From Zafaria ginkgonis (GTDB lineage Bacteria; Actinomycetota; Actinomycetes; Actinomycetales; Micrococcaceae), in NCBI RefSeq assembly GCF_039540195.1, contig NZ_BAABEO010000008.1, positions 62,001-126,000 of the forward strand: 64,000 nt of DNA. The letters are read 5' to 3'. The position numbers and the translations under genes are program-made. Below are positions 23,784 through 31,932 of this stretch, piece by piece (within the stretch, counting starts at the first letter, position 1; each line of letters starts with the position of its first letter). A model generated the notes under the pieces. That model saw only the letters and a list, made by a program, of their open reading frames with translations. It was not told the DNA's origin and searched no databases.

Positions 23784-24383
23784 CTACGGCTTGGCGGGCA
23801 GCGTGGCCGGCTTCCAGCTCGGGCGGCCCGCCTCGTAGGCGGAAATCGCGTCCTCCTGCTGCAGCGTCAGGCCGATGTCGTCCAGGCCTTCGAGCAGCCG
23901 CCAGCGGGTGTAGTCGTCGATCTCGAACGGGGCGTGGATGGCGCCGCAGGTGACCGTGCGCGACCGCAGGTCGACGGTGACCTGGGTGCCCGGGTGGTTC
24001 TCGAGCTCCTTCCAGATCAGCTCGATGTCGGCCTGGTCGACCTGCGCCGCCACCAGGCCCTGTTTGCCCGAGTTGCCGCGGAAGATGTCGGCGAAGCGGG
24101 AGGAGAGCACGGCCTTGAAGCCGTAGTCCTTCAGGGCCCACACGGCGTGCTCGCGGGAGGACCCGGTGCCGAAGTCGGGGCCGGCGACCAGCACCGAGCC
24201 GGCCGCGTACGGCTCCTGGTTCAGGATGAAGGCCGGGTCCTTGCGCCAGCCGGCGAAGAGCGCGTCCTCGAAACCGGTGCGCGTGATGCGCTTGAGGTAG
24301 ACGGCGGGGATGATCTGGTCGGTGTCCACGTTGGACTGGCGCAGCGGGACGCCGGTGCCGGTGTGGGTGGTGAACTTCTCCAT
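23784..24383 (-). CDS. leuD: 3-isopropylmalate dehydratase small subunit
   Basis: Swivel subunit of isopropylmalate isomerase (leucine pathway), pairs with LeuC. 199 aa. Typical start FTTHTGTGVPLRQSNVDTDQIIPAVYLKRI, then GPDFGTGSSREHAVWALKDYG and SRFADIFRGNSGKQGL. AGGGAGG sits 7 nt before the ATG. 12 nt after leuC. Confidence 0.96.
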   Translation of the reverse strand: MEKFTTHTGTGVPLRQSNVDTDQIIPAVYLKRITRTGFEDALFAGWRKDPAFILNQEPYAAGSVLVAGPDFGTGSSREHAVWALKDYGFKAVLSSRFADIFRGNSGKQGLVAAQVDQADIELIWKELENHPGTQVTVDLRSRTVTCGAIHAPFEIDDYTRWRLLEGLDDIGLTLQQEDAISAYEAGRPSWKPATLPAKP

Positions 24384-24395
24384 GGCGGGGCCTCC

Positions 24396-25841
24396 CTAGG
24401 CGTTGACGGGGACGGGCAGGTCGGACGGGGAGCTGAGCGTGCCGCGCACGGCGGTGGCCGCGGCGACCACCGGCGAGACCAGGTGGGTGCGCCCGCCCTT
24501 GCCCTGCCGGCCCTCGAAGTTGCGGTTCGAGGTGGAGGCGCAGCGCTCTCCCTCGGCGAGCTGGTCCGGGTTCATGCCCAGGCACATCGAGCAGCCGGCG
24601 AAGCGCCACTCGGCGCCGAAGTCGGTGAAGATCCGGTCCAGGCCCTCGGCCTCGGCCTCGAGGCGGACGCGGGCCGAGCCCGGGACCACGATCATGCGCA
24701 CGTTGGGGTCCTTCTGGCGGCCCTTGACGATCTCGGCGGCGGACCGCAGGTCCTCCATGCGGCTGTTGGTGCACGAGCCCAGGAAGACGGTGTCCACCCG
24801 GATGTCCTTCATCGGGGTGCGGGCCTGCAGGCCCATGTACTCGAGGGCACGCTCGCAGGCGGCGCGCTCGTTCTCGTCGGCGAAGTCCTCCGGGGCGGGG
24901 ACGGCCGAGGAGAGCGACACGCCCTGGCCGGGGTTGGTGCCCCAGGTGACGAACGGCTCCAGCTCGTCGGCGTCGAGGGAGACCTCGGCGTCGAACACGG
25001 CGTCGTCGTCGGTGTGCAGGGTCTTCCAGTACTCGACGGCGGCGTCCCAGTCCGCGCCAACCGGGGCGTGCGGGCGGCCCTGGAGGTAGTCGAAGGTGGT
25101 CTGGTCCGGGGCGACCATGCCGGCGCGGGCGCCGGCCTCGATCGACATGTTGCAGATGGTCATGCGCGCCTCCATGGACAGCGCGCGGATCGCGGAGCCG
25201 CGGTACTCCAGGACGTAGCCCTGGCCGCCGCCGGTGCCGATCTTGGCGATCACGGCGAGGATGATGTCCTTGGCGGTCACGCCCGGCTTCAGGGTGCCCT
25301 CGACGTTGATGGCCATGGTCTTGAACGGCTTCAGCGACAGCGTCTGGGTGGCCAGCACGTGCTCCACCTCGGAGGTGCCGATGCCCATCGCCAGCGCACC
25401 GAAGGCGCCGTGCGTGGAGGTGTGCGAATCGCCGCAGACCACGGTCGTGCCCGGCTGGGTCAGTCCGAGCTGCGGGCCCACCACGTGGACGATGCCCTGC
25501 TCCTTGTCGCCGAGGGAATGCAGGCGCACCCCGAACTCGGCGCAGTTGGCGCGCAGCGTCTCGATCTGCTTGCGGCTGGTCGGGTCCGCGATCGGCTTGT
25601 CGATGTCCAGCGTCGGGGTGTTGTGGTCCTCGGTGGCGATCGTGAGGTCCAGGCGGCGGACGGGGCGGCCGGTCAGGCGCAGGCCCTCGAACGCCTGCGG
25701 GCTGGTAACCTCGTGCACCAGGTGCAGGTCGATGTAGATCAGGTCCGGCTGGCGTGCCGCCCCCTCGCCCTCGCCCTTGCGCACGACGTGCGCGTCCCAC
25801 ACCTTTTCGGCCAGCGTCCGCGCTGACTCCTGAGCGGCCAT
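24396..25841 (-). CDS. leuC: 3-isopropylmalate dehydratase large subunit
   Basis: Catalytic [4Fe-4S] subunit of isopropylmalate isomerase, interconverting 2- and 3-isopropylmalate. 481 aa. Cluster cysteines appear in FLGSCTNSRMEDL and FAGCSMCLGMNPD; CGDSHTSTHGAFGALAMGIG is the substrate-loop signature. Start ATG at 25841 is chosen because AAGGAG stands 7 nt upstream; the in-frame start at 25925 would run into the regulator's operator. Divergent from the IclR gene, with a shared control region of 113 nt. Confidence 0.96.
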   Translation of the reverse strand: MAAQESARTLAEKVWDAHVVRKGEGEGAARQPDLIYIDLHLVHEVTSPQAFEGLRLTGRPVRRLDLTIATEDHNTPTLDIDKPIADPTSRKQIETLRANCAEFGVRLHSLGDKEQGIVHVVGPQLGLTQPGTTVVCGDSHTSTHGAFGALAMGIGTSEVEHVLATQTLSLKPFKTMAINVEGTLKPGVTAKDIILAVIAKIGTGGGQGYVLEYRGSAIRALSMEARMTICNMSIEAGARAGMVAPDQTTFDYLQGRPHAPVGADWDAAVEYWKTLHTDDDAVFDAEVSLDADELEPFVTWGTNPGQGVSLSSAVPAPEDFADENERAACERALEYMGLQARTPMKDIRVDTVFLGSCTNSRMEDLRSAAEIVKGRQKDPNVRMIVVPGSARVRLEAEAEGLDRIFTDFGAEWRFAGCSMCLGMNPDQLAEGERCASTSNRNFEGRQGKGGRTHLVSPVVAAATAVRGTLSSPSDLPVPVNA

Positions 25842-25922
25842 TGCCGGCTCCTTCCCTGACGGTTTCCCACGACTTATCCACTGAAACACCGCACCGCCCG
25901 GGAAATCCAGCTTCCCGACTTG

Positions 25923-25941
25923 CATCTCACATAATGAGACG
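25923..25941. promoter_or_regulatory. Candidate LtbR/NdgR-type operator between leuC and iclR
   Basis: TCTCA-cataa-TGAGA (25925-25939) is a perfect 5-bp inverted repeat. CATAAT inside it (25930-25935) fits a -10 box for the regulator gene starting at 25955, so binding would block its own transcription. A matching site precedes leuB at 40823. Confidence 0.65.
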
Positions 25942-25954
25942 GAAGTATCATTTT

Positions 25955-26674
25955 ATGGACAACTCAAGTGGCGTAGGCGTCATCGACAAGGCGGCCGCGG
26001 TCCTCGACGCGCTCGAGGCCGGCCCCACCACCCTGGCCCAGCTGGTGGCCGCGACCGGGCTGTCCCGGCCCACCGTGCACAGGCTGGCGCAGGCGCTGGT
26101 CCACCACCGGCTGGTCGGCAAGGACGTCCACGGGCGCTTCGTGTTGGGCAGCCGGCTGGTGGAGCTGGCCTCGGCCGCGGGCGAGGACCGGCTGATCGCG
26201 GCCGCCGGGCCGCTGCTGATCCAGCTGCGCGACGCCACCGGCGAGAGCTCCCAGGTGTTCCGCCGGCAGGGCGACTCGCGGGTCTGCGTGGCCTCGGCCG
26301 AACGCCCGGTGGGCCTGCGGGACACCATCCCCGTGGGCACCCAGCTGTCCATGCGGGCGGGATCCGCCGCGCAGGTGCTGCTGGCGTGGGAGGACCACGA
26401 GCGGCTGCTCGACGGCCTGCAGAACGCCCGCTTCACCCCCACCATCCTGGCCGGGGTGCGCCGCCGCGGCTGGGCCCAGAGCCTGGGTGAACGCGAGCCC
26501 GGCGTCGCCTCGGTCTCCGCCCCGGTGCGCGGGCCTTCGGGCCGCGTGATTGCCGCGGTGTCCATCTCCGGGCCGATCGAACGCCTCACCCGCCAGCCCG
26601 GGCGCCTGCACGGGGACCTCGTGTGCCAGATCGCGACCCAGATCAGCGAGGCGCTGCGCCAGAACGGGGAGTGA
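25955..26674 (+). CDS. IclR-family transcriptional regulator (LtbR/NdgR type) of leucine genes
   Basis: 239 aa, the size of NdgR/LtbR. N-terminal winged helix-turn-helix at about 5-70 (DKAAAVLDALEAGPTTLAQLVAATGLSRPTVHRLAQAL) and a C-terminal GAF-like effector domain at about 80-239 with the IclR signature region near VSAPVRGPSGRVIAAVSISGP. Start ATG at 25955 has GGAAG 8-9 nt upstream and gives the family length; an ATG at 25934 would add seven residues inside the operator. Divergent from leuCD. In Corynebacterium and Streptomyces the orthologues control leuCD and leuB and respond to amino acids; the same regulon is inferred here from the two matching operators. Confidence 0.88.
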   Translation: MDNSSGVGVIDKAAAVLDALEAGPTTLAQLVAATGLSRPTVHRLAQALVHHRLVGKDVHGRFVLGSRLVELASAAGEDRLIAAAGPLLIQLRDATGESSQVFRRQGDSRVCVASAERPVGLRDTIPVGTQLSMRAGSAAQVLLAWEDHERLLDGLQNARFTPTILAGVRRRGWAQSLGEREPGVASVSAPVRGPSGRVIAAVSISGPIERLTRQPGRLHGDLVCQIATQISEALRQNGE

Positions 26675-26696
26675 GCCCGGCCGTTAGGGGGTGCCT

Positions 26697-26727
26697 GGCG
26701 GCCGGACCGCCGGTCCGGCTAGCCGCC
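26697..26727. terminator. Hairpin between convergent iclR and thiL
   Basis: CCGGACC / GGTCCGG (26702-26718) in the 44-nt gap, with GGCG / CGCC outside; it overlaps the thiL stop codon and could serve both genes. Confidence 0.4.
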
Positions 26728-27822
26728 GAAGTGGTCGTACCCGGGCCGCTGCCCGTGCAGCCGGGCCAGGGCCTCCGCCGCGGGGCGCCCGTCCACGCGC
26801 ACCGGGGCGGCCGCTCCCGCAGCGCCCGCCCCGGCTGCTTCCACCACGCTTGCTTCCACGACAGCGCCGACGCGGCGGAAGCCCTCCGGCAACGGGGTCC
26901 CGGGCGGGAAGGCGGCCAGCAGCCCGTGGTCCTCTCCCCCGGAGAGCACCCAGAGCAGCGGCGGCACCCCGGTGGCGGTTCCGGCCCCTGCCAGCGCGGC
27001 GGCGTCCTCTGCCAGCGCGGCGGCCTCCAGGTCGATGCCGCATCCGCTGGCCGCGGCCATCCGGCCGGCGTCGCGCACCAGCCCGTCGGAAAGGTCAAGC
27101 ATCGCCCGGGCCCCGGCCCGCGCGGCCTCCGGGCCCGCCGCCAGCGGCGGCAGCGGGCGGGCCTGCCGCGCGACCAGGGCGCGTTCGGCCTCCCCCAGCG
27201 TTGCGTACGGGACCGGGGATTCGAGCAGGGCCAGCCCGGCGGCGGCGGCGCCGAGCACGCCGCAGACCGCCAGGGTGTCCCCCGGCCGGGCGCCGGAACG
27301 CACGACGGCGGCGCGGCCCTCCAGGCTGCCCGTCGCCGCGGCGGTGACGGCCAGTTCGCTGCCGGCGCCGAGGTCGCCGCCGGCCAGCGCGCAGCGGTCC
27401 GCGCCCAGCGTGCGCACCGCCGCGGCGTAGCCGTCCGCCAGCGACTCGACCCAGGCCACCGGCGTGTGGGCCGGCAGCGTCAGGCTCATGACCAGCGCGG
27501 TCGCGACCGCCCCCATGGCGTTGATGTCCGAAAGGTTCTGCGCGGCGGACTTCCACCCGACGTCGAAGCCGGTGGTGCGGTAGCCGTTGGGCCATTCGAG
27601 GCGGAAGTCCTGGTCCTGGACCAGGGTGTCCACCGAGACCACGAAGCGCCCGTCCGGCGCGGCGACGACGGCGGCGTCGTCGCCCGGGCCCAGCAGCGCC
27701 GGCGCGCCGGCCAGCCGGGGCAGGATCCGGGCCAGCAGGCCGGCCTCCCCCAGGCCCGCAACGGTGGGACCCGCGTCGGCCGTATCCACAGCGACCGGTT
27801 CCGCGGGGCCGGTGTCAGCCAC
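26719..27822 (-). CDS. thiL: Thiamine-monophosphate kinase
   Basis: Last step of thiamine diphosphate synthesis. 367 aa, a little longer than usual owing to a 30-residue N-terminal extension. PurM-like fold: GPGDDAAVVAAPDGRFVVSVDTLV with the metal aspartates, GWKSAAQNLSDINAMGA, LAGGDLGAG, MLDLSDGLVRDAGRMA, and GGEDHGLL. It is transcribed from the last gene of a GTPase pair with an 8-nt overlap. In related Arthrobacter-type genomes thiL usually lies near ddl/DUF3515, so this placement next to the GTPases looks rearranged. Confidence 0.93.
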   Translation of the reverse strand: MADTGPAEPVAVDTADAGPTVAGLGEAGLLARILPRLAGAPALLGPGDDAAVVAAPDGRFVVSVDTLVQDQDFRLEWPNGYRTTGFDVGWKSAAQNLSDINAMGAVATALVMSLTLPAHTPVAWVESLADGYAAAVRTLGADRCALAGGDLGAGSELAVTAAATGSLEGRAAVVRSGARPGDTLAVCGVLGAAAAGLALLESPVPYATLGEAERALVARQARPLPPLAAGPEAARAGARAMLDLSDGLVRDAGRMAAASGCGIDLEAAALAEDAAALAGAGTATGVPPLLWVLSGGEDHGLLAAFPPGTPLPEGFRRVGAVVEASVVEAAGAGAAGAAAPVRVDGRPAAEALARLHGQRPGYDHFGG

Positions 27823-29572
27823 GGGCCACCGCCAACGCCTCGGCGAAGCGGTTGTACCGGCTGACCTCGTCCGCCACGGGCGCCACGACCCGGGTGGCCG
27901 CGACCCCGGCGACGGCGGCGTGCAGCCTCCGGGACACGGTGCGGGCGCGCGCGGCGGCGGCGGCGCGGGCCGCCACCCCGGAGGCGAGGCCGAGCACGAT
28001 GCCCAGCAGGACGCCGGTAACCAGCATCAGCGTGGGCACCGGGATGCCCTCCACCACGGGGACTGGCGGGACCGGGAACTGGAGGAAGCCCATGACCGCG
28101 AGTCCGCCCAGCCAGGCGGCCCCGGCCAGCGCCACGGCCAGGGCGATCCACTGGACGATGCCGGCCACGGGCCACCACCAGGATCCGCGCCCGGCACCGA
28201 TGTCGGTTCCGGCGATCGCCTGGTCCAGGGCATCCGGCAGGGTGTCCGCCGAGCCGCGGGCGGCACGCCGGATGGAGGCGCGCCACACGTCGGGGGCGCC
28301 GCCGGCCGCGGCGTCGGCGAAGGTCCGCACCGCGGAGTCCGCCTGGGCGCGCTGCGCGGCGCCGGCGGGAGGCAGGGCGGTGCGGTTCAGCGCGGGGTTG
28401 ACGCTCCGGCCGACCAGGTCCTTGCTGTCCAGGTTCAGGCGGCGCAGCGGGTCCGGGCGCAGCTTGCCCAGCCAACGCACCACCGGCCAGCCGGTGCGCG
28501 CGTGCGCGTCCTTGCGGTAGCTGTCCCGGACCGCCTGCACGACGATGCCCACCCCGGAGGCCTCGGCAAGGTTTTCCGACAGGCGGCGAACCGCCTCCTT
28601 GCCGGGCAGCTCCAGTTGGTGCGGGGCGGGGGCGGCGCGGTTGGGGGCCGCGTCCTCCCTCCCGGCCTCCCCCCAGCCGGCACCGAGCACGGCGATCGGC
28701 CCGGTGGCCGCGGGCACGGCGTCGGCGGCCAGGGCCCCGGCCAGCGTGTCCGCGGCCGCGCCGACGTCGGCCAGCAGGCGCTCGGTGGCCGCGGTCCGCT
28801 CCGCCGTAACCGCGCCGACGGCCTCGCGCAGCTTCCCGACGCCTTCCCCGGTCGCGGCGGACACCGGCAGCACGTCGATGCCGGGCAGCCCGTCGCGGGC
28901 CAACAGCCCGCGCAGGGAGACGACCACCGGGTCCAGCTGGCCCGGGCGCAGCCTGTCGATCTGGTTCAGCACCACCAGGGTGATGGCCCCGTGCCCGGCC
29001 ATGGGCCGGATGAAGTCGTGGTGCACGGCGGCGTCGGCGTACTTCTGCGGATCCAGGACCCAGACCAGGACGTCTACCTGCCCGGCCAGGCGGCGCACGG
29101 TCTCGCGGTGCTCGGCGGCGGTCGAGTCGAAATCGGGCAGGTCCAGCAGGATCAGGCCGCCTTGTGCGGGGGCCTTGCGGAACAGGCCGCCCTTGGGGGC
29201 GGGCAGCGGATCCTCCAGTTGGCGGCGCTCCTCGACCTGGAGCCAGTCCAGCAGCGGCCCGCTGCCCTCCTCCCCCCACACCGCGGCCAGCGGGGCCGAG
29301 GTGGTGGGCCGGGTGGCCGCGGCACGGGCCAGCTGCTGCCCGGCGACGGCATTGAAGAGGGAGGACTTGCCGCTGCCGGTGGCCCCGAAGAATCCGACGA
29401 CGGTGTGTTCGGCGGACAGCGACCGGCGCTTGGAGGCGCGCTCCAGCACGGCGTACGCGTCCGCGGCGGCGGCCTCGGGCACGCGGCCCTCGCCCAGCTG
29501 CCGGGCCTCGTTGAGCGCCTCCAGGCGGGTGATCAGCGGGGTGGCCTCGGTGTCGCGGCGGCGGCGGCTCAT
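27815..29572 (-). CDS. Dynamin-like GTPase, downstream member of tandem pair
   Basis: 585 aa. GTPase domain at about 55-290: P-loop GATGSGKSSLFNAVAG, switch region TRPTTSAP, G3 LLDLPDFDS, G4 NQID. C-terminal part has two hydrophobic segments (WWWPVAGIVQWIALAVALAG.AWLGGLAVMGF and PTLMLVTGVLLGIVLGLASG) and a helical tail. This layout fits bacterial dynamin-like proteins such as the Streptomyces DynA/DynB pair, which bind membranes and support septation; assignment to those is inferred. Start ATG at 29572 overlaps the first GTPase stop by 4 nt. Also overlaps thiL by 8 nt. Confidence 0.75.
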   Translation of the reverse strand: MSRRRRDTEATPLITRLEALNEARQLGEGRVPEAAAADAYAVLERASKRRSLSAEHTVVGFFGATGSGKSSLFNAVAGQQLARAAATRPTTSAPLAAVWGEEGSGPLLDWLQVEERRQLEDPLPAPKGGLFRKAPAQGGLILLDLPDFDSTAAEHRETVRRLAGQVDVLVWVLDPQKYADAAVHHDFIRPMAGHGAITLVVLNQIDRLRPGQLDPVVVSLRGLLARDGLPGIDVLPVSAATGEGVGKLREAVGAVTAERTAATERLLADVGAAADTLAGALAADAVPAATGPIAVLGAGWGEAGREDAAPNRAAPAPHQLELPGKEAVRRLSENLAEASGVGIVVQAVRDSYRKDAHARTGWPVVRWLGKLRPDPLRRLNLDSKDLVGRSVNPALNRTALPPAGAAQRAQADSAVRTFADAAAGGAPDVWRASIRRAARGSADTLPDALDQAIAGTDIGAGRGSWWWPVAGIVQWIALAVALAGAAWLGGLAVMGFLQFPVPPVPVVEGIPVPTLMLVTGVLLGIVLGLASGVAARAAAAARARTVSRRLHAAVAGVAATRVVAPVADEVSRYNRFAEALAVARG

Positions 29573-31344
29573 GCCCGGGCCTCCCCCGGCGCGCCCAGCG
29601 CCTCCAGCCGGCGGGCCAGTTCCTCCAGCACGTCCACCTCCGCGGCGGGGCGCAGCACCTCCAGCCGGTCCAGGAAGCGCCGGCTCTCCTGCTCCAGCAG
29701 GATGTGGCAGCGTTCCTCCAGCCCGTCGGCGGCGTGTTTGGCCAGCCGGCGCACGGCGTCCTCCCCGAAGATCGCCTCGAGCAGCTTCTGCCCGACCACG
29801 GCCGAGCCGCCGGCGATGCCGATCTCCAGGCCGGTCAGTCCGGCGGTGGAGGCGAACACCACCACCATCAGGGCCACGGCGACGCCGTTGACCCCGAAGG
29901 AGACCATGCGGGCGGTGAAGCGCTTGTCCGCGCCCTCCGTGCGGATCAGTTCCATCAGGTCCCCCTGCCAGGCGCGGATCTGTTCGGCCACGCTGTCGCT
30001 GAAGCCGGGTGCGACGCTGCCGAGGTCGTCGGTGCCGAGCAGTTGCCGCCCGGCCGGGTCGGCGCGCCAGCGGGCCTCGCTCTCCTCGGCGGCCTTGGCG
30101 GCCTGGTCCACGACGACGGCGTGCAGCCCGGATTCGATGGCCTGCTCGACGCTGGCCACGGGCTGGGGCTTGCCGGTGAAGAAGGCGCCGAGGCGGTCGC
30201 GGAAGCGTCCGATCCCGGTTTCCAGGGAACGGAAGAACTCCCCGGTTCCCACGAACCCCTGCCAGCGGGCCAGCACCTCCCCGCGCAACAGGGTCCCGTC
30301 CCGGGTGGCGCTGCGGATCCGCTCGGCGGCCTGCGCGTACGCCTCGGCGACGTCGGCGCCCAGCCGGACGCCGGCGTCGTGCTGCTCGCGCTCGGCGGCC
30401 GCGGTGGCGGCCGCGGCGCCGGCCAGGGCCCGCACGGCGCCGGCGAGGGTGCGCCGGGCCAGGGCGGAGCGGGCGCCGGCGTCCGCCGCGACGGCGCCGA
30501 GCCAGGCGCGCACCGCGGACGCGGCCGCCTCGGGGAGCATTTCCAGCTCGTCCAGCGGCGCTTCCGGGACCACGAACAGCGGGGCTTCGCCCAGGCCCTC
30601 GCGGGCGAGCATGGCGCGCAGGTCGGCGGAGACCTCCGCCTCGACGCCCGGCGGAACGCGGTCCAGCACCACCGCGAGGGTGATGTCGCGGCGGGCGGCC
30701 TCGGCGAGCAGCCTCCACGGGACGGCGTCGGCGTAGCGGTTGGCGGTGGTCACGAACAGCCACAGGTCGGCGGCGGAGAGCAGCTGGCCGGCCAGGCGCC
30801 GGTTCTCGTCGGAGACCGAGTCGATGTCCGGGGCATCCAGCAGCGCCAGCCCCGCCGGCACCGCCGGATCGGCGACCAGGACCAGCGAGCCCATGGCGTC
30901 GGGATCCGGCTCGGCGCCGGCCCGGTCGGCCGGAGTGGGGCGGGACGGGTCGACGCTGTGGCCGACCACGCGGCCCAGGCCGGGCAGGATGCGGGCGTCG
31001 GCGAACCAGGACCGCTCGGCGGGGTGGTGCAGCAGGATCGGCTGGCGGGTGGTGGGGCGGATCGCCCCGGCGCGCGTGACCGGATGGCCCACCAGCGCGT
31101 TGACGAGGGTCGATTTTCCGGCGCCGGTGGACCCTCCGACGACGGCCAGCAGCGGGGCGTCCAGGCTGCGGTAGCGCGGGATGATGTAGTCGTCCAACTG
31201 GGCGACGGCGGTGCGGGCGCCCTCGCGGGCCGCCGGGGCACCGGGGAGCTCCAGCGGCAGCGCCGCCGCCGCGAGCGCGGTCTTGGCCCGCTCCAGGAGA
31301 TCGATCGCCGCGGCAGGCTCCTGCGGTCCGTTGGTAGTAGTCAC
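29569..31344 (-). CDS. Dynamin-like GTPase, upstream member of tandem pair
   Basis: 591 aa. GTPase domain at about 20-290: P-loop GGSTGAGKSTLVNALVG, switch TRAGAIRPTTRQPIL, G3 LLDAPDIDSVSDENR; the NKxD position reads VVLDRVPPG, a weak G4. Long Ala/Glu-rich helical middle and one or two membrane segments near 455-495 (GVNGVAVALMVVVFASTAGL, IGIAGGSAVVG). Start GTG at 31344 stands 6 nt after CATGAT (-10-like) with no ribosome binding site, so it may be leaderless. Tandem, different-sized GTPases are typical of bacterial dynamin pairs that form hetero-complexes. The protein could also be annotated simply as an ABC-transporter-like or 50S GTPase by automated pipelines. Confidence 0.72.
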   Translation of the reverse strand: MTTTNGPQEPAAAIDLLERAKTALAAAALPLELPGAPAAREGARTAVAQLDDYIIPRYRSLDAPLLAVVGGSTGAGKSTLVNALVGHPVTRAGAIRPTTRQPILLHHPAERSWFADARILPGLGRVVGHSVDPSRPTPADRAGAEPDPDAMGSLVLVADPAVPAGLALLDAPDIDSVSDENRRLAGQLLSAADLWLFVTTANRYADAVPWRLLAEAARRDITLAVVLDRVPPGVEAEVSADLRAMLAREGLGEAPLFVVPEAPLDELEMLPEAAASAVRAWLGAVAADAGARSALARRTLAGAVRALAGAAAATAAAEREQHDAGVRLGADVAEAYAQAAERIRSATRDGTLLRGEVLARWQGFVGTGEFFRSLETGIGRFRDRLGAFFTGKPQPVASVEQAIESGLHAVVVDQAAKAAEESEARWRADPAGRQLLGTDDLGSVAPGFSDSVAEQIRAWQGDLMELIRTEGADKRFTARMVSFGVNGVAVALMVVVFASTAGLTGLEIGIAGGSAVVGQKLLEAIFGEDAVRRLAKHAADGLEERCHILLEQESRRFLDRLEVLRPAAEVDVLEELARRLEALGAPGEARA

Positions 31345-31428
31345 GTCCCAATCATGCCAAAGTCGCGGCGGCCGGGCGGCCAGGGCCCCGCCGCGGGCCG
31401 GAGGGGCAGGACCGGCCGGCAAAAGCGA

Positions 31429-31456
31429 AAGGTCCCGGACCGAAGTCCGGGACCTT
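31429..31456 (-). terminator. Terminator of the tRNA-Gln/tRNA-Glu transcript
   Basis: AAGGTCCCGGAC-cgaa-GTCCGGGACCTT, perfect 12-bp stem with a tetraloop, 8 nt past the last tRNA-Glu and followed on the minus strand by a T-rich run. Confidence 0.85.
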
Positions 31457-31463
31457 CCAAGGG

Positions 31464-31536
31464 TGACCCCAGCGGGATTCGAACCCGCGTTACCGCCGTG
31501 AGAGGGCAGCGTACTAGGCCGCTATACGATGGGGCC
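31464..31536 (-). tRNA. tRNA-Glu(CTC), copy 1
   Basis: 73 nt on the minus strand, acceptor GGCCCCA/TGGGGTC with one G-T pair, anticodon loop CTCTCAC (anticodon CTC, reads GAG), T-arm GCGGGTTCGAATCCCGC. CCA is not encoded. Identical to the copy 124 bp away. Confidence 0.96.
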
Positions 31537-31587
31537 GCATAGCTTGCACCGTTTTCAGACGCGTGCCGTCTTGTCCGGAAAGGACAG

Positions 31588-31660
31588 TGACCCCAGCGGG
31601 ATTCGAACCCGCGTTACCGCCGTGAGAGGGCAGCGTACTAGGCCGCTATACGATGGGGCC
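31588..31660 (-). tRNA. tRNA-Glu(CTC), copy 2
   Basis: Same sequence as the copy at 31464-31536; the flanks differ, so the duplicated unit is essentially the tRNA plus its first discriminator bases. Lies about 1.1 kb from gltX, which charges it. Confidence 0.96.
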
Positions 31661-31735
31661 GTATGCCGCGCGGGAGTCGAACCTCCGCGCACAGCCGACC
31701 TTCCGCCTTGCAGAATCTGCAGCGGAGGCCGAGCG
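31661..31735 (-). other. tRNA-like relic or structured spacer between tRNA-Glu and tRNA-Gln
   Basis: 75 nt, exactly tRNA length. It holds GGTTCGACTCC (T-loop like) inside a GCGCGG/CCGCGC stem near its 3' end and a hairpin CCGC-TGCAG-att-CTGCA-ag-GCGG, but no D-arm and no matching acceptor 5' strand. Probably a decayed tRNA or a processing structure. Confidence 0.4.
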
Positions 31736-31807
31736 CTGGGATACCAGGACTCGAACCTAGAATGACGGTACCAGAAACCGTAGTGTTGCCAATTACACCA
31801 TATCCCA
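31736..31807 (-). tRNA. tRNA-Gln(CTG)
   Basis: 72 nt, acceptor TGGGATA/TATCCCA, D-loop with TGTAATTGGCAACA, anticodon arm ACGGT-TTCTGGT-ACCGT (anticodon CTG, reads CAG), T-arm CTAGGTTCGAGTCCTGG. No encoded CCA. First tRNA after the promoter at 31871-31899. Confidence 0.96.
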
Positions 31808-31870
31808 CTGTCTTTGGCGCCTTCCGAATTCCTTTCGGTCTTCGTTCCGTGCGCCTCAGCACGAGTAATT

Positions 31871-31899
31871 ACTTTACACGAGGTCACGCGCGATTCCAA
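31871..31899 (-). promoter_or_regulatory. Promoter of the tRNA operon
   Basis: On the minus strand TTGGAA (31894-31899) and TAAAGT (31871-31876) with a 17-bp spacer, 63 nt upstream of tRNA-Gln. Confidence 0.65.
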
Positions 31900-31932
31900 A
31901 ATCGGCCACACCCCGCCCGGCGCCCGCCCCGG

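Noticed and set aside
26675..27900. TPP riboswitch near thiL
   Set aside because: thiL is internal to an operon with an 8-nt overlap, leaving no leader.
27815..31351. A single fused 1178-codon frame covering both GTPase genes
   Set aside because: Only the part up to 29572 has GTPase motifs in this frame; upstream the true coding frame is the overlapping 29569-31344 gene, and the stop/start overlap (4 nt) is normal for two genes.
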